Notes: a model not told the origin generated them from the letters alone. A DNA stretch of 17,489 bases from Bacillota bacterium (GCA_023415595.1 JAEZJW010000223.1:1-17489); one strand, 5' to 3'; positions 1 to 7,371 are shown, numbered from the stretch's first letter. Numbers and translations are program-made.

Positions 1-2
1 AA

Positions 3-1136
3 ATGATGGGCTTCCATGCAGCAAATGAGTTCGAGACAACCAATGATAAAATCGTAGCATACATTGATACGATTCTAAGAGGCGGTAATAGAGTTTCGAT
101 AGAAGATGATTTGAATAATAATTATACAAATCAATATGCGATTATATTATCTAATGGTGTTAGTGAATCAAGTTGCAAGCTTTACTATGATACGCTATAT
201 AATAAAGCATATTATGAGAAATATAAAGGTCTCTATGAAATAGAGGTTGATTTTGCTCGATTTATTGATTCATTTCTAGAGAATAGAAATATAGACGTAA
301 ATATCGATGACGTAGATGCTATAGCTCTGTTTGAAGCTTATGGATGGACACTCAATTATAAGATTAATTCCATGAAGCAGAAAATCAATAACATTAAGAC
401 CTTAGCAGAATTTAATCCAAATGCATATTATTTCGCATATAACAATGAGCTTTCTAAGGATATTGGTCTGGATATGAGCGGCTACTCAAACACCTCAGAT
501 ATAACTGTTGATATATATCGGATTAATGAAAGTATGCCTGTGGAGTTTTATCCGATACAGAATGGCAGAGGAATCGTTGTTAAAAATGGGAATACAATAA
601 TCGGTGCCTTTATCAGTGCAGGGCGTCACAGTGCCTTTAATGCTTGTAGTCTTAAGGGAAATAGCTTTGAAAAAGTGACTGGTCAGACTGTTAATGAATG
701 GCTTGCTGACATGGTTCAGGGGGATGAATTCGAAGATAGGATATCCACATTAGAGCCTGAGCAGATTATTGAAGAATACTTCATGTCCATAGATCATAAG
801 GATACAAATGCGGCACAGCACTATATCTCGAGAAATAGTCTTATAGATAATTTGACTTCAAATATGCTAAACGAGGAATTATTTAATGAAGGAGTAATCC
901 TGCCATTAACCGGTGCTGAACCAGGAGCAGTATCAAATTTTAGTAATCTGAAATCTGCAAAACTACTAAAAGTAGAGTTATTTAGCGACTCGAATAATTC
1001 AAAAATCTTCGCTGTAACAGTGGATATGCAATATAAGAAAGAAGGAGTCATCAGTAGCGGAGAGCAGTTTTGGAATTGTCTCATGGTTTATGAATCTCCT
1101 CAGACAGGATGGAAAATAGAAGAGTTCGGACATTAA
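3..1136 (+). CDS. DUF4830/DUF4829-like protein, probably 5'-truncated by the window edge
   Basis: The reading frame is open to the left edge, so the true start is probably outside the window; the ATG at position 3 cannot be tested for a ribosome site. The middle of the protein (about residues 110-240) has a GW followed by a YNxEL-type segment, then GRGIVV, GAFISAGRHSAF and CSLKGNSFEKVTG, which I recall from DUF4830 domains. The last 120 residues, from EQIIEEYF to the terminal WKIEEFG, resemble DUF4829, an NTF2-like fold. In Clostridia these domains are often the extracellular C-terminal part of M56/BlaR1-type membrane proteins or lipoproteins. No membrane segment is visible in the part present. 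Function is unknown; an extracytoplasmic sensor or accessory role is inference. Base composition is intermediate between the island and the right-hand core. Confidence 0.6.
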   Translation: MMGFHAANEFETTNDKIVAYIDTILRGGNRVSIEDDLNNNYTNQYAIILSNGVSESSCKLYYDTLYNKAYYEKYKGLYEIEVDFARFIDSFLENRNIDVNIDDVDAIALFEAYGWTLNYKINSMKQKINNIKTLAEFNPNAYYFAYNNELSKDIGLDMSGYSNTSDITVDIYRINESMPVEFYPIQNGRGIVVKNGNTIIGAFISAGRHSAFNACSLKGNSFEKVTGQTVNEWLADMVQGDEFEDRISTLEPEQIIEEYFMSIDHKDTNAAQHYISRNSLIDNLTSNMLNEELFNEGVILPLTGAEPGAVSNFSNLKSAKLLKVELFSDSNNSKIFAVTVDMQYKKEGVISSGEQFWNCLMVYESPQTGWKIEEFGH

Positions 1137-1148
1137 AGGTTATGGAAA

Positions 1149-1350
1149 AGGTTTGATACTTTGCCGATGATCTGTACCTTAGTTGGAGCCTGCCTTATGC
1201 GTATCGTATGGCTGGCAACCTTCTTCGCTTGGTTCCCCACGATCCTCATGCTGTTTACCTGTTATCCTATTAACTGGTGCGCTGGCAGGGATTGGCCAGG
1301 TGGGCAGCTTCTTCTATGCAAGGAAGAAGGTCAGGGAACGGGGGGGATAA
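1149..1350 (+). pseudogene. MATE-family efflux pump, 3' terminal remnant with a frameshift
   Basis: Read from about 1149 the sequence encodes FDTLPMICTLVGACLMRIVW, then a hydrophobic stretch and CYPINW. This matches the last two helices of MATE (MepA/DinF/NorM) drug/Na+ antiporters, where GDT..PM and R..W precede the final helix and a YP[IV][ST]W motif. At about 1281-1285 the frame shifts by one base. The second frame continues as ALAGIGQVGSFFYARKK and stops at the TAA at 1348-1350, a typical MATE basic tail. Only about 65 of the usual 450 codons remain, there is no start codon and two frames are needed, so the gene is dead. It suggests a deletion or insertion event that also brought in the upstream gene. 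The identification rests on motifs alone. Confidence 0.62.
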
Positions 1351-1492
1351 GATCGCATTGGAATGACAGAATGAGATTTTAAAGGTCTGAATAAAAAGTA
1401 ATAATTCAAATTAGAATATACGCAATATAGGCAGGAGTTAAAGATTTGAGATACAGGAACGGCTTGAATGATTGAATGGAAAACACAGTACA

Positions 1493-1542
1493 CGGATAGA
1501 CGGGAATAGTCTTGCCCAAAACATTGCAAGGCTTAGACGCAC
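1493..1542 (+). repeat. Degenerate dispersed repeat at the left edge of the AT-rich island
   Basis: The 14-base string CGGATAGACGGGAA at 1493-1506 recurs exactly at 10378-10391 on the other side of the island. Both copies continue into the same stem module: here AGTCTTGC...GCAAGGCTTAG, and on the right AAGCCTTG...CAAGGCTTAG. This is therefore a worn member of the repeat family described at 10159-10465 and 6459-6632. The second hairpin of the family is not recognisable here. Confidence 0.6.
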
Positions 1543-1555
1543 TAATATAATTAAT

Positions 1556-1608
1556 AATAAAACAGAGGGTTATGTCACTTAGGAGGTGTCATAATCCTCT
1601 GTTTTATT
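1556..1608. terminator. Long inverted repeat, bidirectional terminator-like
   Basis: The arms 1556-1578 and 1586-1608 are complementary over 23 positions with two mismatches, around the 7-base loop TTAGGAG. The outer part of the stem is A/T-rich (AATAAAACAGAGG against CCTCTGTTTTATT), so each strand ends in a U-rich tract, as in bidirectional intrinsic terminators. It would insulate the island from the MATE remnant on its left. It resembles in layout the tRNA-proximal hairpin at 10498-10531, which also sits at an island edge. Confidence 0.7.
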
Positions 1609-1978
1609 AGACGATAATGAGAATCGAATATGTTCAAAACCCCGAAAATCCATATTTTATACTTGTAAGGTAACAAGGAAATGATCGACAGTTGACAAGA
1701 AGATATTATTACATATTTTTTGTAATCACTGATAGGAGTATTTGGTAGCTGTAAGGTAAGTAGAGGAGATTTTTACGTATTAATTGAGAAATAGCTAAAA
1801 TATGGTAGTTGGTAGTTATTTTAGTATGTATAGGAAAAAATGGTTTTTAAAATCAGTTGGTACCATAAATATCCTTGTAATAATTTGTAGATTGATGTAT
1901 CATTGTAATTAGATGACTATAATATTGTGTCATTTTTAACAGATAATTGTTGTATTTATGATGAAAGGAGTAATTGTT
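1609..1978 (+). promoter_or_regulatory. AT-rich leader of the TIR operon with candidate promoters
   Basis: No protein-coding frame is convincing in this stretch. A perfect TATAAT lies at 1918-1923, about 55 bases before the TIR start, but no good -35 element sits 16-18 bases upstream. A second candidate is TTGACA at 1692-1697 followed 16 bases later by TATTTT (1714-1719), which is overlapped by a small palindrome TTACA/TGTAA. Transcription of the TIR-Nmad2-kinase-synthase operon most likely begins in this interval; which box is used cannot be told from sequence. Confidence 0.4.
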
Positions 1979-2467
1979 ATGGCTAAGGATGAGATTAAAA
2001 ATATTTTTGTTTCACATCAGCATAATGATGCTGAAAAAATAAAAGATTTACAAAGATTAATTGGAAATCATGGAATTGAAATGAGAGATAGCTCAATATA
2101 TGAAGCGAAATTAAAGAATAATGCAACTAATGAACAATACATAAAGCAAGAACTAATTAAGCCTCAGATACAATGGGCAGGGACAGTAATAGTGTTAATA
2201 GGAAAGGATACAGCCAATAGTGATTACGTTAACTGGGAAATTAAAACAGCTGCTGAAATGGGGAAAAGGATTATTGGTGTATTTCTACAAGGGACAAAGA
2301 ACGAAGATATTCCAGAAGAGCTAAAAGAATATGGCCATAATTTAGTGGGATGGAATGGTGAAAAAATTACTAGAGCAATTAACGGAGAAGATATGGATTG
2401 GGAGAATTCGGATGGATCTGCATGGAGAAGTAATCCAGGAAACATCTCAAGGCAGGAATGTAGGTAG
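1979..2467 (+). CDS. TIR-like domain protein (DUF1863 / MTH538, ThsB-like)
   Basis: The protein has 162 residues. The start at 1979 is chosen over the in-frame ATGs at 1958 and 1961 because AAAGGAG (1964-1970) lies 8 bases before it and the domain begins at once with KNIFVSHQHNDA. Strand one (NIFVSH, 8-13), the WAGTVIVLIG strand (66-75) and the motif YVNWEIKTAAEMGKRIIGV (83-101) fit the TIR-like DUF1863 family. Glu87 in WEI is the candidate NAD-processing residue. The tail ending in ISRQEC is the usual end of this family, supporting an intact C-terminus. Relatives include ThsB of Thoeris, which makes an NAD-derived cyclic signal on phage infection. No ThsA-like gene is visible. It is the first gene of an operon whose next start is 4 bases downstream. 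Sensor/NADase activity is inferred. Confidence 0.85.
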   Translation: MAKDEIKNIFVSHQHNDAEKIKDLQRLIGNHGIEMRDSSIYEAKLKNNATNEQYIKQELIKPQIQWAGTVIVLIGKDTANSDYVNWEIKTAAEMGKRIIGVFLQGTKNEDIPEELKEYGHNLVGWNGEKITRAINGEDMDWENSDGSAWRSNPGNISRQECR

Positions 2468-2471
2468 CTAT

Positions 2472-3092
2472 ATGGAATTGCTTTCATATGTTATTAAAAG
2501 GGATTTTGGATTTGCTCCAAACCCTTATTTTGGATATTGCACCCTAGCTACCTGTAAACCAATGATTAGAAGATATGCAAGTATAGGTGACTGGCTAGCT
2601 GCATTTGGTGGATCAAATACAACTGTAAAAGGGAAGTTAGTTATGCTTATGCAAATCGATGAAACAATGGACTATGATTCATATTGGCAAGATATAAGGT
2701 TTATGAAAAAAATTCCGACTTTTTATAAAGGGCATAATTTTGCTTATGGTGATAATATTTATCATCACGGAGCAGATGGAAATTGGGTTCAAGAATCATC
2801 TCATCATAGTAATGAAGATGGTTCTATTAATCAAAATAATTTACTACATGATACGAAATCAAATAGGGTTTTGATATCAGAGAAATTTTGGTATTTTGGT
2901 AACAATGCTATAGATATTCCTATAGAATATGAGGAGTTAGTACATAAGGGGAGAGGGCATAAAAAGTGTATAGATACTGAAAAAATTAATCATTTTATTA
3001 ACTGGGTCAGTGAAAATTGGATTAGTTCAATTAATGGGACTCCATTTAGTAGACAGACTGGGAAGTTTATTCATTTCAAAGGAGAAAGATAG
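2472..3092 (+). CDS. Nmad2-like protein (nucleotide modification associated domain 2)
   Basis: The protein has 206 residues from ATG 2472. The longer frame back to 2355 overlaps the TIR gene; I chose 2472 because the family starts directly with a strand like LLSYVIKRDFGFAPNP. Visible signatures are GFAPNPYFGYCTLATCKP (residues 13-30), IGDWLAAFGGS (38-48), GDNIYH (93-98), SSHHSNEDGS (109-118) and VLISEKFWYFG (133-143). These match Nmad2 as I recall it from the Iyer/Aravind surveys of DNA-base hypermodification and conflict systems. Biochemistry of the family is not established; the conserved Cys, His and Asp residues suggest a catalytic or metal-binding pocket. The ribosome site is weak (GTAGG just upstream), and the start lies 4 bases after the TIR stop, which suggests translational coupling. 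It is 3 bases from the kinase gene. Confidence 0.75.
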   Translation: MELLSYVIKRDFGFAPNPYFGYCTLATCKPMIRRYASIGDWLAAFGGSNTTVKGKLVMLMQIDETMDYDSYWQDIRFMKKIPTFYKGHNFAYGDNIYHHGADGNWVQESSHHSNEDGSINQNNLLHDTKSNRVLISEKFWYFGNNAIDIPIEYEELVHKGRGHKKCIDTEKINHFINWVSENWISSINGTPFSRQTGKFIHFKGER

Positions 3093-3095
3093 ATT

Positions 3096-4715
3096 ATGAA
3101 AAAACTCAGCGGAAAATTATATGTCTTAGAAGGTATTGATCATGTTGGAAAAACTACGCTTATAAACAAATTAGTGAATAAGCTAAATAATGAAGGTATC
3201 ACTTGTAGTACATATAGTTTTCCGGGAAAAGAAAAGGGGACATTAGGAAATATAGTGTATGACATGCATCATCATCAATCAAAGTATTTTAGCGAGACCT
3301 TGAACAACATTAGTTTACAAATGTTACATGTAGCCTCACATATTGATAATATCATCAGAAGAATCATTCCTGACTTGCAAAATGGGAAAATTGTCATATT
3401 AGATAGATTTTATTGGTCAACTTATGCATATGGTCTAGCAGCGGATATTGATAAACAGATGATGGATAGTATAATCGCACCAGAAATAAAGTTACTCTCA
3501 AATCTACCACTTCAACAAGTATTTCTAATTCATAGAAAAGGGATACCAAATGATTACCCCAGCGAGTATTTTAATCGAGTAATGGACTTTTACAATAAAC
3601 TTGCTAAGAAACACCAAGCTAAAGGGGAATGTACGGTAATTGAGAATGATGGAACAATTGATGAAGCTGTAGAGGCTATTATAAGTATAATAAATAAATG
3701 TAACATAAATAAGAGGCAGGAATTAAATAATTCTCCAATAATATATGAAAAGCATTATGTCAAAACAACGAAAGTATATGATGCATATTGGAAGTTTGCT
3801 GCAGAAAGACAGGAAGTGTTTTTTAATAGATTAGAAGGCAAATCAAAACCATGGACACAAGATTTAATTATTAATAAATACAAATTTACTAATTCTTATA
3901 GAGCATCTGATAGAGTAAGCCAGTATTTAATTAGGAATGTAATATACTCAGGAAATTATAATGAAGAAGATACGTTATTTAGAATTATTTTATATAAATT
4001 ATTTAATAAAATTGATACTTGGGAGTATTTAGAAAATAAGCTCGGAGATATTTCGTATCATAATTACCAGTTTGATGTCTATGATAATATTTTATGCGAC
4101 TTACTAGACAAAAAGGTGAAAATATATTCTGCAGCTTATATTATGCCATCTGGAATAAACGCATATGGTTATGAACGTAAACACAGAAATAATTTAAAAT
4201 TGCTCGAGAATATGATGAAAGATAAAGTGCCTATGAAAGTAGGTAAATTACAAAATCTATCTGATTTATATGGACTATTGCTTTCATATCCGAGCATAGG
4301 AAAATTCTTGGCGTATCAGTATGCTATTGATATTAATTATAGTAACCTATGCGAATTTGATGAGATGTCATTTGTTGTAGCAGGACCTGGGGCTAAACGT
4401 GGTATTGCAAAATGCTTTTCTAATAGAGGAAATTATTCGGATGAAGACATTATTAGATTAATGGCAGAACAACAGGAACAGGAGTTTAAAGAAAGAAACA
4501 TTAAGTTCCGTTCATTGTGGGGCAGAAGACTTCAACTTATAGATTGCCAAAATATCTTTTGTGAAACTGATAAATATGCAAGAGTTGCATTTCCCGATAT
4601 ACAAATTGCAGATAAAGAGATGCGTATTAAACAAACGTTTAGGCCAAATAAAGAAATAATAAATTATTTTTATCCACCAAAGTGGAATATTAATCAGCAT
4701 ATTACTAAGGGGTGA
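3096..4715 (+). CDS. Thymidylate-kinase-like P-loop kinase fused to an aGPT-PPlase/5-hmdU-kinase-type helical domain
   Basis: The protein has 539 residues, against about 210 for ordinary Tmk. Residues 1-205 are a dTMP-kinase-like P-loop domain with Walker A GIDHVGKT (13-20), the DR[YF]-type motif DRFYWSTYAYG (103-113) and a helical lid around YFNRVMDFYNKLAKK (158-172). Residues 215-539 match the helical domain named in alpha-glutamyl/putrescinyl-thymine pyrophosphorylases and 5-hydroxymethyl-dU DNA kinases: SDRVSQYLIRNVIY (271-284), LFRIILYKLFN (294-304), GPGAKRG (430-436) and LQLIDCQNIFCETDKYAR (479-496). The GPGA turn recalls helix-hairpin-helix glycosylases, so DNA contact is plausible. 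Known relatives phosphorylate or replace groups on 5-hydroxymethyl pyrimidines in phage DNA. A good ribosome site AAAGGAGA (3079-3086) precedes the start. The gene ends 7 bases before the synthase. The substrate here (base in DNA or free nucleotide) is unknown. Confidence 0.78.
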   Translation: MKKLSGKLYVLEGIDHVGKTTLINKLVNKLNNEGITCSTYSFPGKEKGTLGNIVYDMHHHQSKYFSETLNNISLQMLHVASHIDNIIRRIIPDLQNGKIVILDRFYWSTYAYGLAADIDKQMMDSIIAPEIKLLSNLPLQQVFLIHRKGIPNDYPSEYFNRVMDFYNKLAKKHQAKGECTVIENDGTIDEAVEAIISIINKCNINKRQELNNSPIIYEKHYVKTTKVYDAYWKFAAERQEVFFNRLEGKSKPWTQDLIINKYKFTNSYRASDRVSQYLIRNVIYSGNYNEEDTLFRIILYKLFNKIDTWEYLENKLGDISYHNYQFDVYDNILCDLLDKKVKIYSAAYIMPSGINAYGYERKHRNNLKLLENMMKDKVPMKVGKLQNLSDLYGLLLSYPSIGKFLAYQYAIDINYSNLCEFDEMSFVVAGPGAKRGIAKCFSNRGNYSDEDIIRLMAEQQEQEFKERNIKFRSLWGRRLQLIDCQNIFCETDKYARVAFPDIQIADKEMRIKQTFRPNKEIINYFYPPKWNINQHITKG

Positions 4716-4722
4716 AAGATAT

Positions 4723-5724
4723 ATGGGATATTATATAAAAGGCAATACAGCTAATGAGGTATGGAGAGAAGCTGGTATAATGTTATTAGGTGAGAATGCC
4801 ATAGAAACTAAAAGCAGGGTTGGAAATACAAGAGAGTTACTTCATGTAACATTATGTATCAATAATCCTGAACAAAGGTGGATAACAGCAAGGAAGCCTC
4901 CTATTAGCATAGCCTTAATAATATCTGAATTAGTATGTATTTTTAATGGCTGTGATGATTCGGCAATCTTAAACTTTTGGAATCCCACTCTACCTAAATA
5001 TGCTGGGAATAAAATAAATTACCCTGGGGCATATGGAAAACGGTTATGTGAAGAATTTGGAATAAATCAATTTGAAAGAGCCTATTTAGCACTTAAAAAT
5101 AACCCCAATAATAGACAGACTGTTTTGTTAATTTGGAATCCCCTAAAGGATATGCCAGATGAAGATGGCAACCCAGCAGATTCAGATATACCGTGCAATA
5201 TCATTTCTATGCTAAAAGTTAGAGATGACAAGTTGTACTGGTCACAAATTATGCGAAGTAGCGATTTGTACCGGGGTTTACCGATAGATATAGCTCATTT
5301 TACCGCTATTCAAGAAATCATGGCAGGATGGCTTGGATTACAGGTCGGAGAATATACGCATTATTGCGACAGTCTGCACTTATATGTCAGCGATAATGAG
5401 AAATTACAAATCACACAAACATCTGAAGAACAGAATTCTCTAGATCTAAAAACATGTAAAGAACAGTTTGATAAAATCATATCAGAGATATTTAAACGTA
5501 TGCAGTATATCTCATTGAACTCCTTTGATGAAAAAGAAATAATAAAAATAGGAATATTAGAATCAGGTGTTGGTGTTTATGATGATATTATGATAATACT
5601 AGCAGCATACGCAGCTAATAAAAATGGGTGGAAAGAAACGGTTGCAGATTTGTTAAGATATAGAAAGGACAATTTGCTATTTAAAATGTTTGACAATTGG
5701 AGTGAAGATAGAAATGGTAGGTAG
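4723..5724 (+). CDS. Thymidylate synthase-fold enzyme, predicted (d)CMP 5-hydroxymethylase-like
   Basis: The protein has 333 residues with ribosome site GGGGTG upstream. The thymidylate synthase core is clear: catalytic Cys in DIPCN (Cys158), the phosphate-binding RSSD (178-181) after the YWSQIM strand, GLPIDIAHF (185-193) and CDSLHLY (215-221). At residue 189 the Asn that reads the uracil ring in thymidylate synthases (E. coli N177) is Asp. In T4 dCMP hydroxymethylase the equivalent Asp179 selects cytosine, so a cytosine nucleotide is the predicted substrate, with methylene-THF as one-carbon donor. About 100 extra residues follow the core and end in a helical FKMFDNW segment of unknown role. 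It is the last gene of the TIR operon and is unlikely to be housekeeping thyA, given its divergence and neighbours. dUMP or CMP as substrate remains possible. Confidence 0.82.
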   Translation: MGYYIKGNTANEVWREAGIMLLGENAIETKSRVGNTRELLHVTLCINNPEQRWITARKPPISIALIISELVCIFNGCDDSAILNFWNPTLPKYAGNKINYPGAYGKRLCEEFGINQFERAYLALKNNPNNRQTVLLIWNPLKDMPDEDGNPADSDIPCNIISMLKVRDDKLYWSQIMRSSDLYRGLPIDIAHFTAIQEIMAGWLGLQVGEYTHYCDSLHLYVSDNEKLQITQTSEEQNSLDLKTCKEQFDKIISEIFKRMQYISLNSFDEKEIIKIGILESGVGVYDDIMIILAAYAANKNGWKETVADLLRYRKDNLLFKMFDNWSEDRNGR

Positions 5725-5982
5725 GAAGATCGATAATGCATCCTTTTAATATATGTGGTGTTCCTATTTTCTTTTTGGGAAGCTTTAATATCGTACAATT
5801 CAAGAGGAAATGAATTAGATGTTACTAATAATTGATCTACTGTACAAGAAAAGTTGAAGAAGGTACTTAAATATTACTTTATAATTATTGTGAGTCAAGT
5901 TTTAAACATATGTGGACAATGCAAATATTAGTCTATAGTCATAGATATTAATTGGCAATAAATAATTGAAGTAGGTGAAAAT

Positions 5983-6393
5983 ATGAAAGAAAATATGGTA
6001 AAGCAATTAGAAATGATTCAAGGTATTATCAATAGGATGGGTTCAAATTCATTTGCTTTAAAAGGATGGGCAGTTACTTTAGTGGCAGCATTATTTGCTT
6101 TAGCATCTAAAAATACTAATCCGATGTATTTTTTTATAGCTTATATTCCGATTTTAGTCTTTTGGGGACTTGATTCATATTACTTGCAGATTGAAAGAAA
6201 ATATAGAAATTTATACGATTACGTACGTAGACAGAACGAGATTGAAATAGATTATAATATGAGTACGAAAGAGGATTACTGTGATAATGATAAAACAGAA
6301 TATATAAATTGTCTGATTGCAGTTACGGAGATGGGGTTTTATATTCCACTAGCTTTAATCTCGGGCGTTGTAACTATTATGGCACTATTATAG
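5983..6393 (+). CDS. Small three-helix membrane protein (conflict-system type)
   Basis: The protein has 136 residues with AGGTGA 6 bases before the ATG. An N-terminal amphipathic segment (MIQGIINRMGSNSFALKGW, 11-29) leads into two close membrane helices (about 29-42 and 47-64). A charged YYLQIERKYRNLYDYVRR segment and an acidic loop follow, then a third helix (115-136) at the very end. I recognise the IQG.INRM..NSF.LKGW start as a recurrent family of small membrane proteins seen near TIR and other defence genes, comparable to SLATT-type predicted pore-forming effectors, but I cannot name the Pfam entry. It is separated from the synthase by 258 bases in which I see no gene, so it may have its own promoter. 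A membrane-disrupting effector role is inference. Confidence 0.7.
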   Translation: MKENMVKQLEMIQGIINRMGSNSFALKGWAVTLVAALFALASKNTNPMYFFIAYIPILVFWGLDSYYLQIERKYRNLYDYVRRQNEIEIDYNMSTKEDYCDNDKTEYINCLIAVTEMGFYIPLALISGVVTIMALL

Positions 6394-6458
6394 ATAGGTG
6401 TTTTATGTTTGTAGGATATAATTAAGGCTAATATGGTGAATAATGTATGTTATATTAG

Positions 6459-6632
6459 ATGGGAAAGCCTTGCCTAAAACTGGCAAGGTCTAGAAAAAAC
6501 GCTCGCCAGAGGGATCTTACTTCGCTAACCTAGATTAGCGGCTAAGAAAGATTGTTGTTTATTCATAATATGTGATAGATATGCCTAGAAAGAAGATAAA
6601 CCAATCTTTATGTAACTTATCCCTCTAGAGCG
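6459..6632. repeat. Nested palindromic element in the intergenic gap
   Basis: The 372-base gap 6394-6765 holds no credible gene but is highly structured. It opens with GATGGGAAAGCCTTGCC (6459-6474) pairing with GGCAAGGTC (6482-6490), the same first module as the repeats at 1493 and 10392. Then CGCTC (6500-6504) pairs with GAGCG (6628-6632), AGAGGGAT (6508-6515) with ATCCCTCT (6619-6626), and AAAGATTG (6547-6554) with CAATCTTT (6602-6609). Inside is a small GCTAA/TTAGC hairpin (6524-6538). The CTCGCCA string of the repeat family is present at 6502-6508. It could be a MITE-like insertion, a structured RNA or a terminator/attenuator between two operons. There is no simple U-tract after the stem. 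Confidence 0.6.
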
Positions 6633-6765
6633 GATGAGTTTAAATTAATTTCGTAATACGGTTGCTTGAAGTGACTAACTTTACGAATAAATTATACTAT
6701 AACTTGTCATTTTAATACTAAAATGTTATTCTGTTATTAAATTGAGAATATATAGGAGAAAGCAA

Positions 6766-7281
6766 ATGATATTATCAGGCGAAGAAATAAAGAGAAATAT
6801 TGGAAGCAATATAATTATTAACCCGTATGATGAAACACAGATAAACCCAAATAGTTATAATTTAAAACTTCATAATGAAATGTTAATATACAAAAATGAA
6901 ATTATTGATCCTAAAGAGAATAATGAGACAACTAAAATAATAATACCCGATGAGGGATATGTTTTGGAGCCAGGTCAATTATACTTAGGAAGGACATGCG
7001 AATATACAGAAACACATGGCTTTGTGCCTATGGTTATAGGACGATCATCAGTAGGACGTATAGGTGTTTCGGTCCATATTTCGGCGGGATTCGGTGATGT
7101 TGGATACTGTGGATTCTGGACTCTACAACTAACTTGTATTAAAAAAGTTAAAATTTATCCTTTTATGAAAATCTGTCAAATTTTTTATAATACAGTATTA
7201 GGGGAATCATTTAATTATCATAGTGAAAAATACCAAGACAGTAAAGGAATAGTGTCTAGTCAACTTTTTAAAGAACTGTAA
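6766..7281 (+). CDS. dCTP deaminase/dUTPase-fold protein with catalytic Glu replaced by Gln
   Basis: The protein has 171 residues. The ATG at 6766 with AGGAGAA (6754-6760) is preferred over the TTG at 6742, and gives the usual Dcd start MILSGEEI. The core is well conserved: INPNSYNLKL (26-35), GRSSVGRIGVSVH (92-104), SAGFGDVGYCGFWTL (106-120) and KICQIFY (135-141), plus the EKYQ..KGI tail common in clostridial Dcd proteins. In the family the strand after GFWTL carries the general-base Glu (TLEL or TLEI; E138 in E. coli Dcd), but codon 7126-7128 is CAA, giving Gln121. Substituting this Glu abolishes deamination in characterised enzymes, so this copy may bind nucleotides without deaminating them, or act on another substrate. 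It opens the second cluster of the island and is followed 90 bases later by the HAD gene. Confidence 0.85.
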   Translation: MILSGEEIKRNIGSNIIINPYDETQINPNSYNLKLHNEMLIYKNEIIDPKENNETTKIIIPDEGYVLEPGQLYLGRTCEYTETHGFVPMVIGRSSVGRIGVSVHISAGFGDVGYCGFWTLQLTCIKKVKIYPFMKICQIFYNTVLGESFNYHSEKYQDSKGIVSSQLFKEL

Positions 7282-7371
7282 ATTAATGAAAAGGAAGGTT
7301 ATGACTTGTAAAGTAATAAGTATTATGAAAGGAGTGTAATCCATATTGTTTGATTGGATTAAATAAAATTT

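Noticed and set aside
1979..2467. Complete Thoeris system
   Set aside because: The TIR-like protein fits ThsB, but no ThsA-type SIR2/SLOG or other NAD-depleting gene is visible; the neighbours are nucleotide-modification enzymes.
2355..2471. Longer N-terminus for the Nmad2 protein overlapping the TIR gene
   Set aside because: The extra 39 residues look like out-of-frame TIR sequence, and the family domain begins at the ATG at 2472.
4723..5724. Housekeeping thymidylate synthase thyA
   Set aside because: The selecting Asn is Asp, the core is diverged, there is a long C-terminal extension, and the operon context is accessory.
6672..6698. Promoter for the Dcd gene (TTGAAG ... TATACT)
   Set aside because: TATACT at 6693-6698 is a fair -10 box, but the nearest -35-like string is 21 bases away, too far to support a call.
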